Under the pieces are notes generated by a model. It searched no databases. It was not told where the DNA came from and was given only the letters and a program-made list of their open reading frames with translations. Made by a program: the position numbers and the translations under genes. From the IMG/VR virus record IMGVR_UViG_3300043570_002336, positions 1 through 64,000 of that record: a DNA stretch of 64,000 bases; one strand, written 5' to 3'. Every line of letters starts with the position of its first letter. The stretch's first letter is position 1. This DNA is from a virus. Below, piece by piece: positions 31,971 to 37,953 of this stretch.

Positions 31971-32001
31971 TAAAGATAGTAACTAGACTAATACCAACCA
32001 A
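31971..32001 (-). promoter_or_regulatory. Host-type promoter, copy 2 of a duplicated unit
   Basis: TTG at 32001-31999, 20-base spacer, TATCTTTA at 31978-31971. The 53-base unit around it is nearly identical to the one at 31463-31515. Confidence 0.75.
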
Positions 32002-32004
32002 CTA

Positions 32005-32115
32005 TTAGTTAAGGGAATTATCAAGTTCATCATTCACCCACTCCTTCTCATTTGGACCTAATTGATTATAATCCATTCCAAATTCCTTTTGAGCAAGTAC
32101 ATCACGTACATCCAT
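32005..32115 (-). CDS. Short acidic accessory protein (36 aa)
   Basis: MDVRDVLAQKEFGMDYNQLG followed by an acidic end. The AACAACGGTTATG leader and a promoter at 32139-32169 support expression. Function unknown. Confidence 0.5.
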   Translation of the reverse strand: MDVRDVLAQKEFGMDYNQLGPNEKEWVNDELDNSLN

Positions 32116-32138
32116 AACCGTTGTTGTTTTTATTTACC

Positions 32139-32169
32139 TAAAGATAAGAACGAAATTTCAATTGAGCAA
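32139..32169 (-). promoter_or_regulatory. Host-type promoter for the 36-aa gene
   Basis: TTG at 32169-32167, 20-base spacer, TATCTTTA at 32146-32139. Confidence 0.7.
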
Positions 32170-32177
32170 CTATTTTT

Positions 32178-32378
32178 TTAAAGCTTTGGCTGATTGTCAG
32201 CAAAAAATTCCATCACTGCTTCATACTCATCATCATCTGTGACTGGCAAACCAGTTGAAACTTCAGTCAATTCCTCTGAATAAGACATCAAATCTTCATA
32301 ATAGAAGAGGTTGTAAATATTACCACCGAATTTGATAGTATAATTGATAGTCTGATTTTTTACTTCTACTAATTCCAT
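32178..32378 (-). CDS. Small acidic accessory protein (66 aa)
   Basis: The frame is open to 32432, but those extra codons are the promoter. The leader AACGGTTATG places the start at 32378 (MELVEVKNQTINYTIKFGG). Strand-rich N-terminus, acidic helical end. Function unknown. Confidence 0.6.
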   Translation of the reverse strand: MELVEVKNQTINYTIKFGGNIYNLFYYEDLMSYSEELTEVSTGLPVTDDDEYEAVMEFFADNQPKL

Positions 32379-32401
32379 AACCGTTTTTTTTATTTGTTTA
32401 C

Positions 32402-32432
32402 TAAAGATACGAAGAAGGGTTGGATAAACCAA
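32402..32432 (-). promoter_or_regulatory. Promoter overlapping a terminator-like hairpin
   Basis: TTG at 32432-32430, 20-base spacer, TATCTTTA at 32409-32402. A perfect 7-bp hairpin GGGTTGG-TTTAT-CCAACCC (32435-32417) covers the -33 triplet and half of the spacer. Confidence 0.75.
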
Positions 32433-32439
32433 CCCCCTC

Positions 32440-32682
32440 CTAAAGAAATTCCATTACTTCAGCTAATCCCATCTCCTCTAATTCATCTTGGTTTTCGATA
32501 TCATCACCAAATACTAAACTGATATCTGAGTTATATATAATCAATGATACATCATCTCCCATGACACGACCTATCAACTGGACCTCTTTTGAAGTAAGCT
32601 CTTCAGTAAACACTTCTCCTACTTCACCAGTTTCGAAGTTCCAAGTAAATCCGAAAACTCTTTCTTTCAATTTCAATTCCAT
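32440..32682 (-). CDS. Small acidic accessory protein (80 aa)
   Basis: Begins MELKLKERVFGFTWNFETGE. A beta-rich N-terminus is followed by SLVFGDDIENQDELEEMG. It resembles the 66-aa neighbour in charge and layout. Leader variant ACAGTTATG. Function unknown. Confidence 0.6.
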   Translation of the reverse strand: MELKLKERVFGFTWNFETGEVGEVFTEELTSKEVQLIGRVMGDDVSLIIYNSDISLVFGDDIENQDELEEMGLAEVMEFL

Positions 32683-32710
32683 AACTGTTGTGTTTGTTGT
32701 TATTAATACC

Positions 32711-32741
32711 TAAAGATAAGAAAGAGGGTCGGTAAAACCAA
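32711..32741 (-). promoter_or_regulatory. Promoter overlapping a terminator-like hairpin
   Basis: TTG at 32741-32739, 20-base spacer, TATCTTTA at 32718-32711. Hairpin GGGTTGG-TTTTA-CCGACCC at 32744-32726, with one G-U pair in RNA. Confidence 0.7.
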
Positions 32742-32773
32742 CCCCCTCCTAAACTTTTTTGAAATTATCTTAC

Positions 32774-32926
32774 CTAAATTGGTAAATATTTTGACAAATA
32801 CCGAAGTAGTGCCTCTTTTGCAAAAGGCTTATCCTCAGCTTTTAGCTCATCAAATAATGCTATTACAACTGATTCGTCTAATGCTTCTGCAAATTCAACC
32901 ACCAATTCTTTAATGTTTTCATTCAT
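32774..32926 (-). CDS. Short acidic helical protein (50 aa)
   Basis: The longer open frame runs into the promoter. The AAAGGTTATG-like leader sets the start at 32926 (MNENIKELVVEFAEALDESV). Helical throughout. Function unknown. Confidence 0.55.
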   Translation of the reverse strand: MNENIKELVVEFAEALDESVVIALFDELKAEDKPFAKEALLRYLSKYLPI

Positions 32927-32950
32927 AACCTTTATTTTTTTGTTTGTACC

Positions 32951-32981
32951 TAAATATACGAAGGAAGGTTGGATAAACCAA
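32951..32981 (-). promoter_or_regulatory. Promoter overlapping a terminator-like hairpin
   Basis: TTG at 32981-32979, 20-base spacer, TATATTTA at 32958-32951. Hairpin GGTTGG-TTTAT-CCAACC at 32983-32967. Confidence 0.7.
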
Positions 32982-33002
32982 CCCCCTCCCAAAACTTTTT
33001 TC

Positions 33003-33335
33003 CTAGAAGTTATAATCGTGATGCTTCATCGGGCAGTTAGCAAACTGCAAGAAGCTTCTCTTCATAGAGCTCCTACTGAGAGAAAGCTCAAAGGGCTGCC
33101 CTTCATCGTAGAAGTCATAGTCCTGCTGGTAGTTGTTGACACAATGACCTGCAAAGCCTCCGGGCACAAACTCCATCTTGACCTTATTCTCTCCTGCTTT
33201 CACTCTCTGGACTAGTACCTTGGTCTTACTCTTGATAGATACTATCCTACCTAAGGGCATAATATCCGACCATAGCACCCGGTTGATATAAGTACCAACC
33301 ATCTCCTCATTCAATATTAACTTTTCTTTTTTCAT
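33003..33335 (-). CDS. Accessory protein of unknown family (110 aa)
   Basis: The start is set at 33335 by the AACGGTTATG leader (MKKEKLILNEEMVGTYINRV). A strand-rich body includes GRIVSIKSKTKVLVQRVKAG and a Cys/His-containing end (SFLQFANCPMKHHDYNF). No motif recognised. Confidence 0.6.
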   Translation of the reverse strand: MKKEKLILNEEMVGTYINRVLWSDIMPLGRIVSIKSKTKVLVQRVKAGENKVKMEFVPGGFAGHCVNNYQQDYDFYDEGQPFELSLSRSSMKRSFLQFANCPMKHHDYNF

Positions 33336-33358
33336 AACCGTTGTTTTTATTTGTTTAC

Positions 33359-33389
33359 TAAAGATAGGAACTATATTTAAAATAGTCAA
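33359..33389 (-). promoter_or_regulatory. Host-type promoter for the 110-aa gene
   Basis: TTG at 33389-33387, 20-base spacer, TATCTTTA at 33366-33359. Confidence 0.7.
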
Positions 33390-33635
33390 CTATCGACCCA
33401 TTTCTTTTTCCCATTCTTTATCATCGATAAACATTCCGGGTTTATCTAACTCTTCATTCAAATCTAACTCTTCATTCAGTTCCTCAATCTCATTAAGCTG
33501 CTCCTTAAGGAAACGAATCATTCGAACACGATACCTTTCATCTCTTTCGTTTTCAGCTTCATTCCAGATATTCTCAAAACAATCTAAAAGATCGTTATAC
33601 GTATTCTCAAATCGACAGTAGCTCATGTTTGCCAT
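33390..33635 (-). CDS. Small acidic protein (81 aa)
   Basis: Begins MANMSYCRFENTYNDLLDCF. The C-terminal half has an internal repeat (NEELDLNEELD) of acidic helix. I remember similar MANMSYCRFENT starts in unnamed phage and bacterial proteins. Function unknown. Confidence 0.65.
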   Translation of the reverse strand: MANMSYCRFENTYNDLLDCFENIWNEAENERDERYRVRMIRFLKEQLNEIEELNEELDLNEELDKPGMFIDDKEWEKEMGR

Positions 33636-33660
33636 AACAGTTGTTGTTTTTAATTGTACC

Positions 33661-33691
33661 TAAAGATAGGCACAAACTTTTTTCAATCCAA
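33661..33691 (-). promoter_or_regulatory. Host-type promoter for the 81-aa gene
   Basis: TTG at 33691-33689, 20-base spacer, TATCTTTA at 33668-33661. ACTGTTATG leader variant. It is the last of the uninterrupted promoter series. Confidence 0.7.
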
Positions 33692-33802
33692 CTTTTTTTT
33701 AGTTGGTCACAAACTTTTTTTTTCGTACATTTAGGATGGTTGACGGGCCTGCCCTTGGAAGAGAGGCGGAAGAGTAGACGGGCCGGTACCTTATACTCTA
33801 GA

Positions 33803-33838
33803 CTTAAAGCTTTACTTTAACTTAAAGCTTTGCTTGAA
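33803..33838. repeat. Tandem pair of an 18-base repeat (set 1)
   Basis: CTTAAAGCTTTACTTTAA at 33803-33820 and CTTAAAGCTTTGCTTGAA at 33821-33838. The core TTAAAGCTTTA is palindromic. The pair ends two bases before the stop of the gene at 33841-34185. Bases 33692-33802 show no gene. Confidence 0.75.
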
Positions 33839-33840
33839 GG

Positions 33841-34185
33841 TTATTTCATCCACTGATGCACTACTGCCAGGCGGTCTGGAGTCAGAACTCTCAACTCAGT
33901 TACTCCCTTCACCTGCTCCTGTATACTAAGGTCCTTGCTGCCTAACTCCTGCAGTAGGGCTTGCTCATACCCTAGAGCCTCTACCTTGGTCCTAAATTTT
34001 TTCTGCCCTAGTACTTCTATTTTTTTAAAAAGCGCTCGATAGGAATTTCTACCTTCGTAGCGCTCATTAGCGTCTAGGCGGTACTCCGCATCATGCATCG
34101 ACACTCCTACCTTAAGAATAACCTGAGAGGGAGAGAGGCGGACACCTACATAGTCATCCAGCCTCAGAGCATACACCACGTACAT
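33841..34185 (-). CDS. Small protein, possibly GIY-YIG/T5orf172-related (114 aa)
   Basis: MYVVYALRLDDYVGVRLSPS is followed by VILKVGVSMHDAEYRLDANE, roughly the spacing of GIY...KIG motifs in T5orf172 proteins, and an EQALLQEL helix. The key residues are degenerate, so this is a weak call. The gene is bracketed by the 18-base repeat pairs at 33803-33838 and 34190-34225. Confidence 0.45.
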   Translation of the reverse strand: MYVVYALRLDDYVGVRLSPSQVILKVGVSMHDAEYRLDANERYEGRNSYRALFKKIEVLGQKKFRTKVEALGYEQALLQELGSKDLSIQEQVKGVTELRVLTPDRLAVVHQWMK

Positions 34186-34189
34186 CCGA

Positions 34190-34225
34190 CTTAAAGCTCT
34201 GCTTTAACTTCAAGCTTTGATTTAA
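34190..34225. repeat. Tandem pair of an 18-base repeat (set 2)
   Basis: CTTAAAGCTCTGCTTTAA at 34190-34207 and CTTCAAGCTTTGATTTAA at 34208-34225, diverged copies of set 1. They form the 3' end of the short frame at 34191-34418. Confidence 0.65.
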
Positions 34226-34418
34226 CTGTCCCAGTCTCTAGATCGATCACTAGACGGACGGTTGGCTGGACGGTTCCCTCCCTACGGTTTCCTCCTACGG
34301 TTTTCTGGACGGTTGTCTCCCTACGGTTACCTGGGACGGTTTCCTGGCTACGGTTACCTAGTAGGTACGGTTTTCTGTACGTTAAGGCACTGATGATTGT
34401 AAGGAGGATTATCTGCAT
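34191..34418 (-). CDS. Possible small protein encoded across the AACCGT array (75 aa)
   Basis: An open frame with repeats such as GNRSQETVPGNRRETTVQKT translated from the AACCGT array. It may be a genuine repeat protein or a frame kept open by chance. No leader or promoter of the usual type precedes it. Confidence 0.35.
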   Translation of the reverse strand: MQIILLTIISALTYRKPYLLGNRSQETVPGNRRETTVQKTVGGNRREGTVQPTVRLVIDLETGTVKSKLEVKAEL

Positions 34419-34451
34419 ACGGTTTTCTGGGTTACGGTTTTTTCTACGGTT
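34258..34451. repeat. Array of 12 ACGGTT (AACCGT) units at 12-17 base spacing
   Basis: ACGGTT starts at 34258, 34270, 34284, 34297, 34309, 34323, 34336, 34350, 34367, 34419, 34434 and 34446, with one degenerate ACGTTA at 34379. Spacings are 12 to 17 bases apart from one gap of 40 after the degenerate unit. Flanking bases alternate GGA/AGA before and AG/CC after on the minus strand. Possible roles are iterons, protein operator sites or an RNA decoy. Confidence 0.75.
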
Positions 34452-34460
34452 TACTGAATA

Positions 34461-34578
34461 CTTAAAGCTTTACTTTAAGGTTGAAAATTTAATAAATTCT
34501 ATAGAGAAAAAAGTTGCAAGAGGGGTAGGCAGGTACTAGCTATTGAATCTTTACTTTAACTTCACTCTCTGCTTTAAG
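34461..34578. repeat. Further 18-base repeat copies in a 200-base gap
   Basis: CTTAAAGCTTTACTTTAA recurs exactly at 34461-34478, and partial copies (TCTTTACTTTAAC and TCTCTGCTTTAAG) lie at 34547-34577. The rest of 34452-34658 is AT-rich with no credible gene. Confidence 0.6.
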
Positions 34579-34658
34579 TCTACACACAATTTATATCTCC
34601 ATATCTCTATATCACTCTATACAAATATCTTTATATACGCTACGGTTTCCTCTAAACA

Positions 34659-34922
34659 TCATCCCTTCTTAATCAACTTACGTTTTATCTTAATGAGAGA
34701 AAGGAGATCATTAACAGTCCCTTTAGCAATTTGACGTCCTTGTAGGGAGGTAGGACCAAAGTCTAGCACAAGTCTCTCATAATTTTCTACCATCCTCAGA
34801 CATGCCTCCAGATGTTCCTCCCCAGTACTTGTCCAGATTGTATTCCTAGTTTTAGAGTATGCCTCTGTCCAGTGGTAGCCGAGTAACTCTGCCTTATGTG
34901 TTGATTTTATCTTATTCATCAT
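34659..34922 (-). CDS. Accessory protein of unknown family (87 aa)
   Basis: Begins MMNKIKSTHKAELLGYHWTE. Helical and basic at the C-terminus (LIKIKRKLIKKG). Its ATG overlaps the stop of the 36-aa gene upstream, so translation is coupled. Function unknown. Confidence 0.55.
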   Translation of the reverse strand: MMNKIKSTHKAELLGYHWTEAYSKTRNTIWTSTGEEHLEACLRMVENYERLVLDFGPTSLQGRQIAKGTVNDLLSLIKIKRKLIKKG

Positions 34923-35022
34923 CTTCTAAAGATTCACTGAAGGTTGTCTTTTTTCTTTTGTATGCTGAGAAGATATCTACTCCATCTTCATAGCCATTCT
35001 CTTCTCTTTCTTCACTCTTCAT
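34912..35022 (-). CDS. Short acidic protein (36 aa)
   Basis: MKSEERENGYEDGVDIFSAY then a KRKK patch and an acidic end (SESLEDDE). An ATG three bases upstream (35025) is equally possible. Linked by overlaps to the genes on both sides. Confidence 0.45.
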   Translation of the reverse strand: MKSEEREENGYEDGVDIFSAYKRKKTTFSESLEDDE

Positions 35023-35146
35023 CATCACTCCACTCCTCATCCTCTAGTCCGTCTTGTAATGTATTATCCCATTCCTGGATTGAAGGAAGGTCCCAATTTA
35101 GGTCCCGAAAGGCCGGGTCCTGGTCTAGAGGTATTCTCTTGGTCAT
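35012..35146 (-). CDS. Short acidic protein (44 aa)
   Basis: MTKRIPLDQDPAFRDLNWDL then a strongly acidic tail (EDEEWSDDEE). ATGA overlap with the gene at 35143-35397. Acidic mini-proteins of this kind can mimic DNA, but this is only a suggestion. Confidence 0.5.
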   Translation of the reverse strand: MTKRIPLDQDPAFRDLNWDLPSIQEWDNTLQDGLEDEEWSDDEE

Positions 35147-35397
35147 AGCTTTCTGATTAGATGTTCGACTTCATTCCACCACACCTCCTGTTCGTAGGAG
35201 TATAACTGAAGATAGTACCGCTCGGTCATTGAGACAACTGTTAGGAACTGCATGTTATGGACAGCCGTCCCTTCTTCGGACTTCTTCCATATCATCATAT
35301 CTTCGAAGTTGTCAAATCTTACAACCTCTACTGTCCTCTTCTTTTCATCCTTAAGCACTACTACCCAAGGTTCCCATTTAATACTTCCGTACGCCAT
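35143..35397 (-). CDS. Accessory protein of unknown family (84 aa)
   Basis: The start is placed at 35397 (MAYGSIKWEPWVVVLKDEKK) rather than further upstream, because the longer frame crosses two hairpins. Strand-rich with aromatic residues (EVWWNEVEHLI). Function unknown. Confidence 0.55.
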   Translation of the reverse strand: MAYGSIKWEPWVVVLKDEKKRTVEVVRFDNFEDMMIWKKSEEGTAVHNMQFLTVVSMTERYYLQLYSYEQEVWWNEVEHLIRKL

Positions 35398-35414
35398 TGT
35401 TAAGTTTTGATTAC

Positions 35415-35460
35415 AAGCCCTGCGGGCTTTTGATGAGAATGCGCGTGGCACCTTCGGTGC
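35415..35460. terminator. Two hairpins between accessory genes
   Basis: AAGCCC-TGC-GGGCTT at 35415-35429 and GCACC-TTC-GGTGC at 35448-35460. They lie after the GIY-YIG gene (stop at 35503) and before the ATG at 35397. No T run follows on either strand, so they may act as terminators or RNA-processing sites. Confidence 0.45.
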
Positions 35461-35502
35461 GAGAGAGGGAAACGCCCCCTGCTCGCCCCTCGGCCTCCCT
35501 GC

Positions 35503-35952
35503 TTACCGGACCCTGCTGTTCCACTTTGGACTGTATTTGTTAATCAAAGCGTATTCCAAGCTCCTGCTTAGTGAGAGAATAACACCATGCCAGAATAATT
35601 TATCCCCCTTTGTGGAATATATCTCAAGCATGTGATCGTTCTCAATCATCTTCTTAAAGATCTTCTTGTTAGTTCCGCCCATCTTTGCAAAGCGGCCTTT
35701 GTCGTATCCTTCAAAGCGTTGCTGTAGAGAGTTAGCTGTATACCCGATGTAAAGAATCTCTTCTCCATCGCACATCATATACACTACATCTTCTTCTTTG
35801 GCTAGGTCTGGGTTGAAGTTAAAGATAAGTCTTTTACTTGGGTTAACCTTTCTACCTCTCTTACCTTCTTCACCACCCTTCATCCCGGTAGCCATCGTGC
35901 CTACCAGTTTAAACTTCTGATCGATAATTGCTTTAATCTTAGACATGCTCAT
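35503..35952 (-). CDS. GIY-YIG nuclease-domain protein (149 aa)
   Basis: The core is EDVVYMMCDGEEILYIGYTA then NSLQQRFEGYDKGRF, the GIY-x-YIG motif with the downstream Arg, and YALINKYSPKWNSR near the end with a candidate Asn. The N-terminal 60 residues are basic. The start is uncertain (35952 or 35946). A longer frame to 35979 would overlap the 54-aa gene. It may be a free-standing homing or host-DNA nuclease. Confidence 0.7.
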   Translation of the reverse strand: MSMSKIKAIIDQKFKLVGTMATGMKGGEEGKRGRKVNPSKRLIFNFNPDLAKEEDVVYMMCDGEEILYIGYTANSLQQRFEGYDKGRFAKMGGTNKKIFKKMIENDHMLEIYSTKGDKLFWHGVILSLSRSLEYALINKYSPKWNSRVR

Positions 35953-36103
35953 AGAATCTTTCAACAACACCGAACGCATAACCTTTCTTACACAACCTCA
36001 CAGCGTACGCCATTTGAGAAGTCTTGTGAACTACCTCCCACAGCTGCCCGTCTCTTTCGAAACGGACAGGTGGGGTAGCTTTCTTATCTCTGATCTTACG
36101 CAT
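35939..36103 (-). CDS. Short basic protein (54 aa)
   Basis: MRKIRDKKATPPVRFERDGQ then LWEVVHKTSQMAYAVRLCKK. It overlaps the DUF932-type gene by eight bases and the GIY-YIG gene by about 14. A strand-helix mini-fold is likely. Function unknown. Confidence 0.5.
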   Translation of the reverse strand: MRKIRDKKATPPVRFERDGQLWEVVHKTSQMAYAVRLCKKGYAFGVVERFYEHV

Positions 36104-36917
36104 ACTGCAGAGCAAGTTCGAATAGGTCTTGATTGATCTTCAAGTCTTTCTCGAATGAACGAATCTTACGTACCTGGCGTACCTTAGCTCCATTCAATGC
36201 TCCTTTGAAGCCTCCTTGGGTGATAGCTTCCTGTACTCGGTTGAAAGTCAACCACAAATCATTTCCTTCGTCTTGCTTACGGCGGCTAGAAAGAATACCT
36301 TCCAACACCTCATCTTCTACTTTAACCTCATCGGTTAGTTCGATACCACGACGTAGTAGGTAAGCCTTCAAAGCAAAGTCTTTCTGCTGCTCTTCCGTCA
36401 TCACAACCTCTTTCATCTTGTTGATAACCTCAACCTTCTTAGGTAGCTCCTGCACTGCAGTCTCAATAAGCTTCTGCAGATCCTCAAACGAGTAACCCAT
36501 GTGGCGGATCTTAAAGTTAGCAAACTGCTCATCAGCTACTACCAATCCATTGCTGCACACCAGACGATACAGCCCCATCATAAACTTGAATGATTGAGTA
36601 CCATCGTGAGAGTTAGTCAGAATGATCTGAGGAAATACATCATCACCTTCTGCACCTTTGATAAGGAGGTTAGGGTTCTGAAACTTAATCATGTGCTTAG
36701 AGAAGATAGAAGTCTTACCTGCACGACCTCGGCGTTGAGCAGCTTGAACTGGCTCCCATCCCATCGTCGTTAAGTCTTCAATTACTCGGCTAGTAGGTAC
36801 GTGAACGTACTTGTCTGATACCTGTCGAGTAGGCTTGTCGATGAAGGCAAAAGGAACTACCTTCTTCAACTCTTCGATTGTCATTACGCGGTCTGCATTG
36901 CTGTTTGAAATCATCAT
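36096..36917 (-). CDS. DUF932-type phage/plasmid-like protein (273 aa)
   Basis: Features that fit the DUF932 family: an N-terminal region with YVHVPTSRVIEDLTTMGWEP, a FQNPNLLI segment, then LTNSHDGTQSFKFMMGLYRL followed by VCSNGLVV and FKIRHMGYSFEDL. The C-terminal half is helical. The start is placed at the ATG in GGTTATG. The family is common on phages and plasmids and its function is not established. Confidence 0.75.
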   Translation of the reverse strand: MMISNSNADRVMTIEELKKVVPFAFIDKPTRQVSDKYVHVPTSRVIEDLTTMGWEPVQAAQRRGRAGKTSIFSKHMIKFQNPNLLIKGAEGDDVFPQIILTNSHDGTQSFKFMMGLYRLVCSNGLVVADEQFANFKIRHMGYSFEDLQKLIETAVQELPKKVEVINKMKEVVMTEEQQKDFALKAYLLRRGIELTDEVKVEDEVLEGILSSRRKQDEGNDLWLTFNRVQEAITQGGFKGALNGAKVRQVRKIRSFEKDLKINQDLFELALQYA

Positions 36918-36941
36918 AACCATTTTGTTTTTAATTATACT

Positions 36942-36972
36942 TAAAGATAGGAACTAACTTCGTTGGTTCCAA
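36942..36972 (-). promoter_or_regulatory. Host-type promoter for the DUF932 gene
   Basis: TTG at 36972-36970, 20-base spacer, TATCTTTA at 36949-36942. Confidence 0.7.
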
Positions 36973-36977
36973 CTCTT

Positions 36978-37211
36978 CTAAGTAATAATTCCTAACTTTT
37001 TTGCAGTAAGATATCCTACCACCTTACCTTCATCAGTCATGTACTGGTGTTTGGTCTTAGGTAGTCCTTTATTCTTCTCTTCTAACTCTTCATAGAGACT
37101 CTTATGACCCTTACTGTAAGAGGTTTCAGATGTTATAACCCTTCCATTTTCAGACATAAAGTACCTAATGGTAGTTCCGTCTGAGTGAGTCTTAGATAAG
37201 ATCTCTTGCAT
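36978..37211 (-). CDS. Accessory protein of unknown family (77 aa)
   Basis: Strands at the N-terminus (DGTTIRYFMSENGRVITSE), a helical middle and a short basic end. Overlaps the gene upstream by 20 bases. Function unknown. Confidence 0.55.
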   Translation of the reverse strand: MQEILSKTHSDGTTIRYFMSENGRVITSETSYSKGHKSLYEELEEKNKGLPKTKHQYMTDEGKVVGYLTAKKLGIIT

Positions 37212-37500
37212 CTGAAATCTGTTTGATTAACTGATAGGTATCGATTGCATCATCGTACATCTCTTTCTGCTCATAGATCTCCAGGCATTTAGATAATGCT
37301 TGAGGCCACTCCATAGACGGAAGGCTGATATCAAATGCAGTATCTCCTCCTTCAAAGCTAACTTCAAATAGGTCGGCATGCCTCTTCTTAGCTTGCACAG
37401 CCAGTCGAATACCCTCAGTGATTGCTTCTGTTACTTTGAGATTCTCTCCGGTAAAGAAAGCATCAAACTCTTGCGGAGATTCAAATACAAATTGTTTCAT
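37192..37500 (-). CDS. Accessory protein of unknown family (102 aa)
   Basis: Alpha/beta, acidic, begins MKQFVFESPQEFDAFFTGEN. No known motif. ATGA overlap with the gene upstream. Function unknown. Confidence 0.55.
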   Translation of the reverse strand: MKQFVFESPQEFDAFFTGENLKVTEAITEGIRLAVQAKKRHADLFEVSFEGGDTAFDISLPSMEWPQALSKCLEIYEQKEMYDDAIDTYQLIKQISDARDLI

Positions 37501-37772
37501 AGCTGTCGGGTAGTATAGTTATTCTGCTTGGTAGCTTGCTTATTAGAGCCGTAGTAATATACCGGTCCTTCGTATACATAGGTATGCATAGGTACCCAGG
37601 GGTTACCTCGTTCAGTAAACTGAGGCTCGGTAATGCGGCGAGGTCCGTCGTAAGCACGGAAAGTAGCAGCAGTAACTCGGTACCAGGTTTCGTTATGAAG
37701 TTGAATCTCTAATACACCTGCGGTATTGAAGTCAAATCTGATCTTCTCCGTCTGTCCTCTCTTCTCGCTCAT
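37497..37772 (-). CDS. Tyrosine-rich small protein (91 aa)
   Basis: The start is set at 37772 by the AAAGGTTATG leader (MSEKRGQTEKIRFDFNTAGV). The C-terminal half is rich in Tyr, Thr and Asn (EGPVYYYGSNKQATKQNNYT). The longer frame to 37865 would cross the promoter. Function unknown. Confidence 0.55.
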   Translation of the reverse strand: MSEKRGQTEKIRFDFNTAGVLEIQLHNETWYRVTAATFRAYDGPRRITEPQFTERGNPWVPMHTYVYEGPVYYYGSNKQATKQNNYTTRQL

Positions 37773-37953
37773 AACCTTTATTTGTTTCTTCTTCACTAAA
37801 GATAGTAAAGATGTCTCGATTGAGCAACTTTTCCGACAGCTTTTTATTTTTTTGGTCCTGTTCAAGAAGTTTATCAGCGTGCTTCTTTAGTAGGAACTGT
37901 TTATTCTTCTCTGAATCTAGCTGAGGTCTTTGTCGCTTCTTAGGTACTTTCAT
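37732..37953 (-). CDS. Basic helical protein overlapping the next gene's promoter (73 aa)
   Basis: MKVPKKRQRPQLDSEKNKQF is basic and helical. ATGA overlap with the HNH-like gene suggests coupling. Its last 40 codons cover the promoter at 37797-37827 and the start of the following gene, an unusual arrangement, so the true end or reality of this gene is uncertain. Confidence 0.4.
   Translation of the reverse strand: MKVPKKRQRPQLDSEKNKQFLLKKHADKLLEQDQKNKKLSEKLLNRDIFTIFSEEETNKGYEREERTDGEDQI
37797..37827 (-). promoter_or_regulatory. Host-type promoter for the 91-aa gene
   Basis: TTG at 37827-37825, 20-base spacer, TATCTTTA at 37804-37797. It lies inside the 73-aa frame. Confidence 0.7.

Noticed and set aside
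32379-32432. Extended N-terminus for the 66-aa gene (and likewise for the genes starting at 32926, 33335 and 37772)
   Set aside because: The extra codons translate the promoter and leader. The conserved GGTTATG marks the internal ATG as the true start.
34258-34451. ACGGTT array read as a CRISPR array
   Set aside because: The repeated unit is only 6-10 bases and the intervals are 12-17 bases. There are no spacer-length unique sequences and no cas genes.
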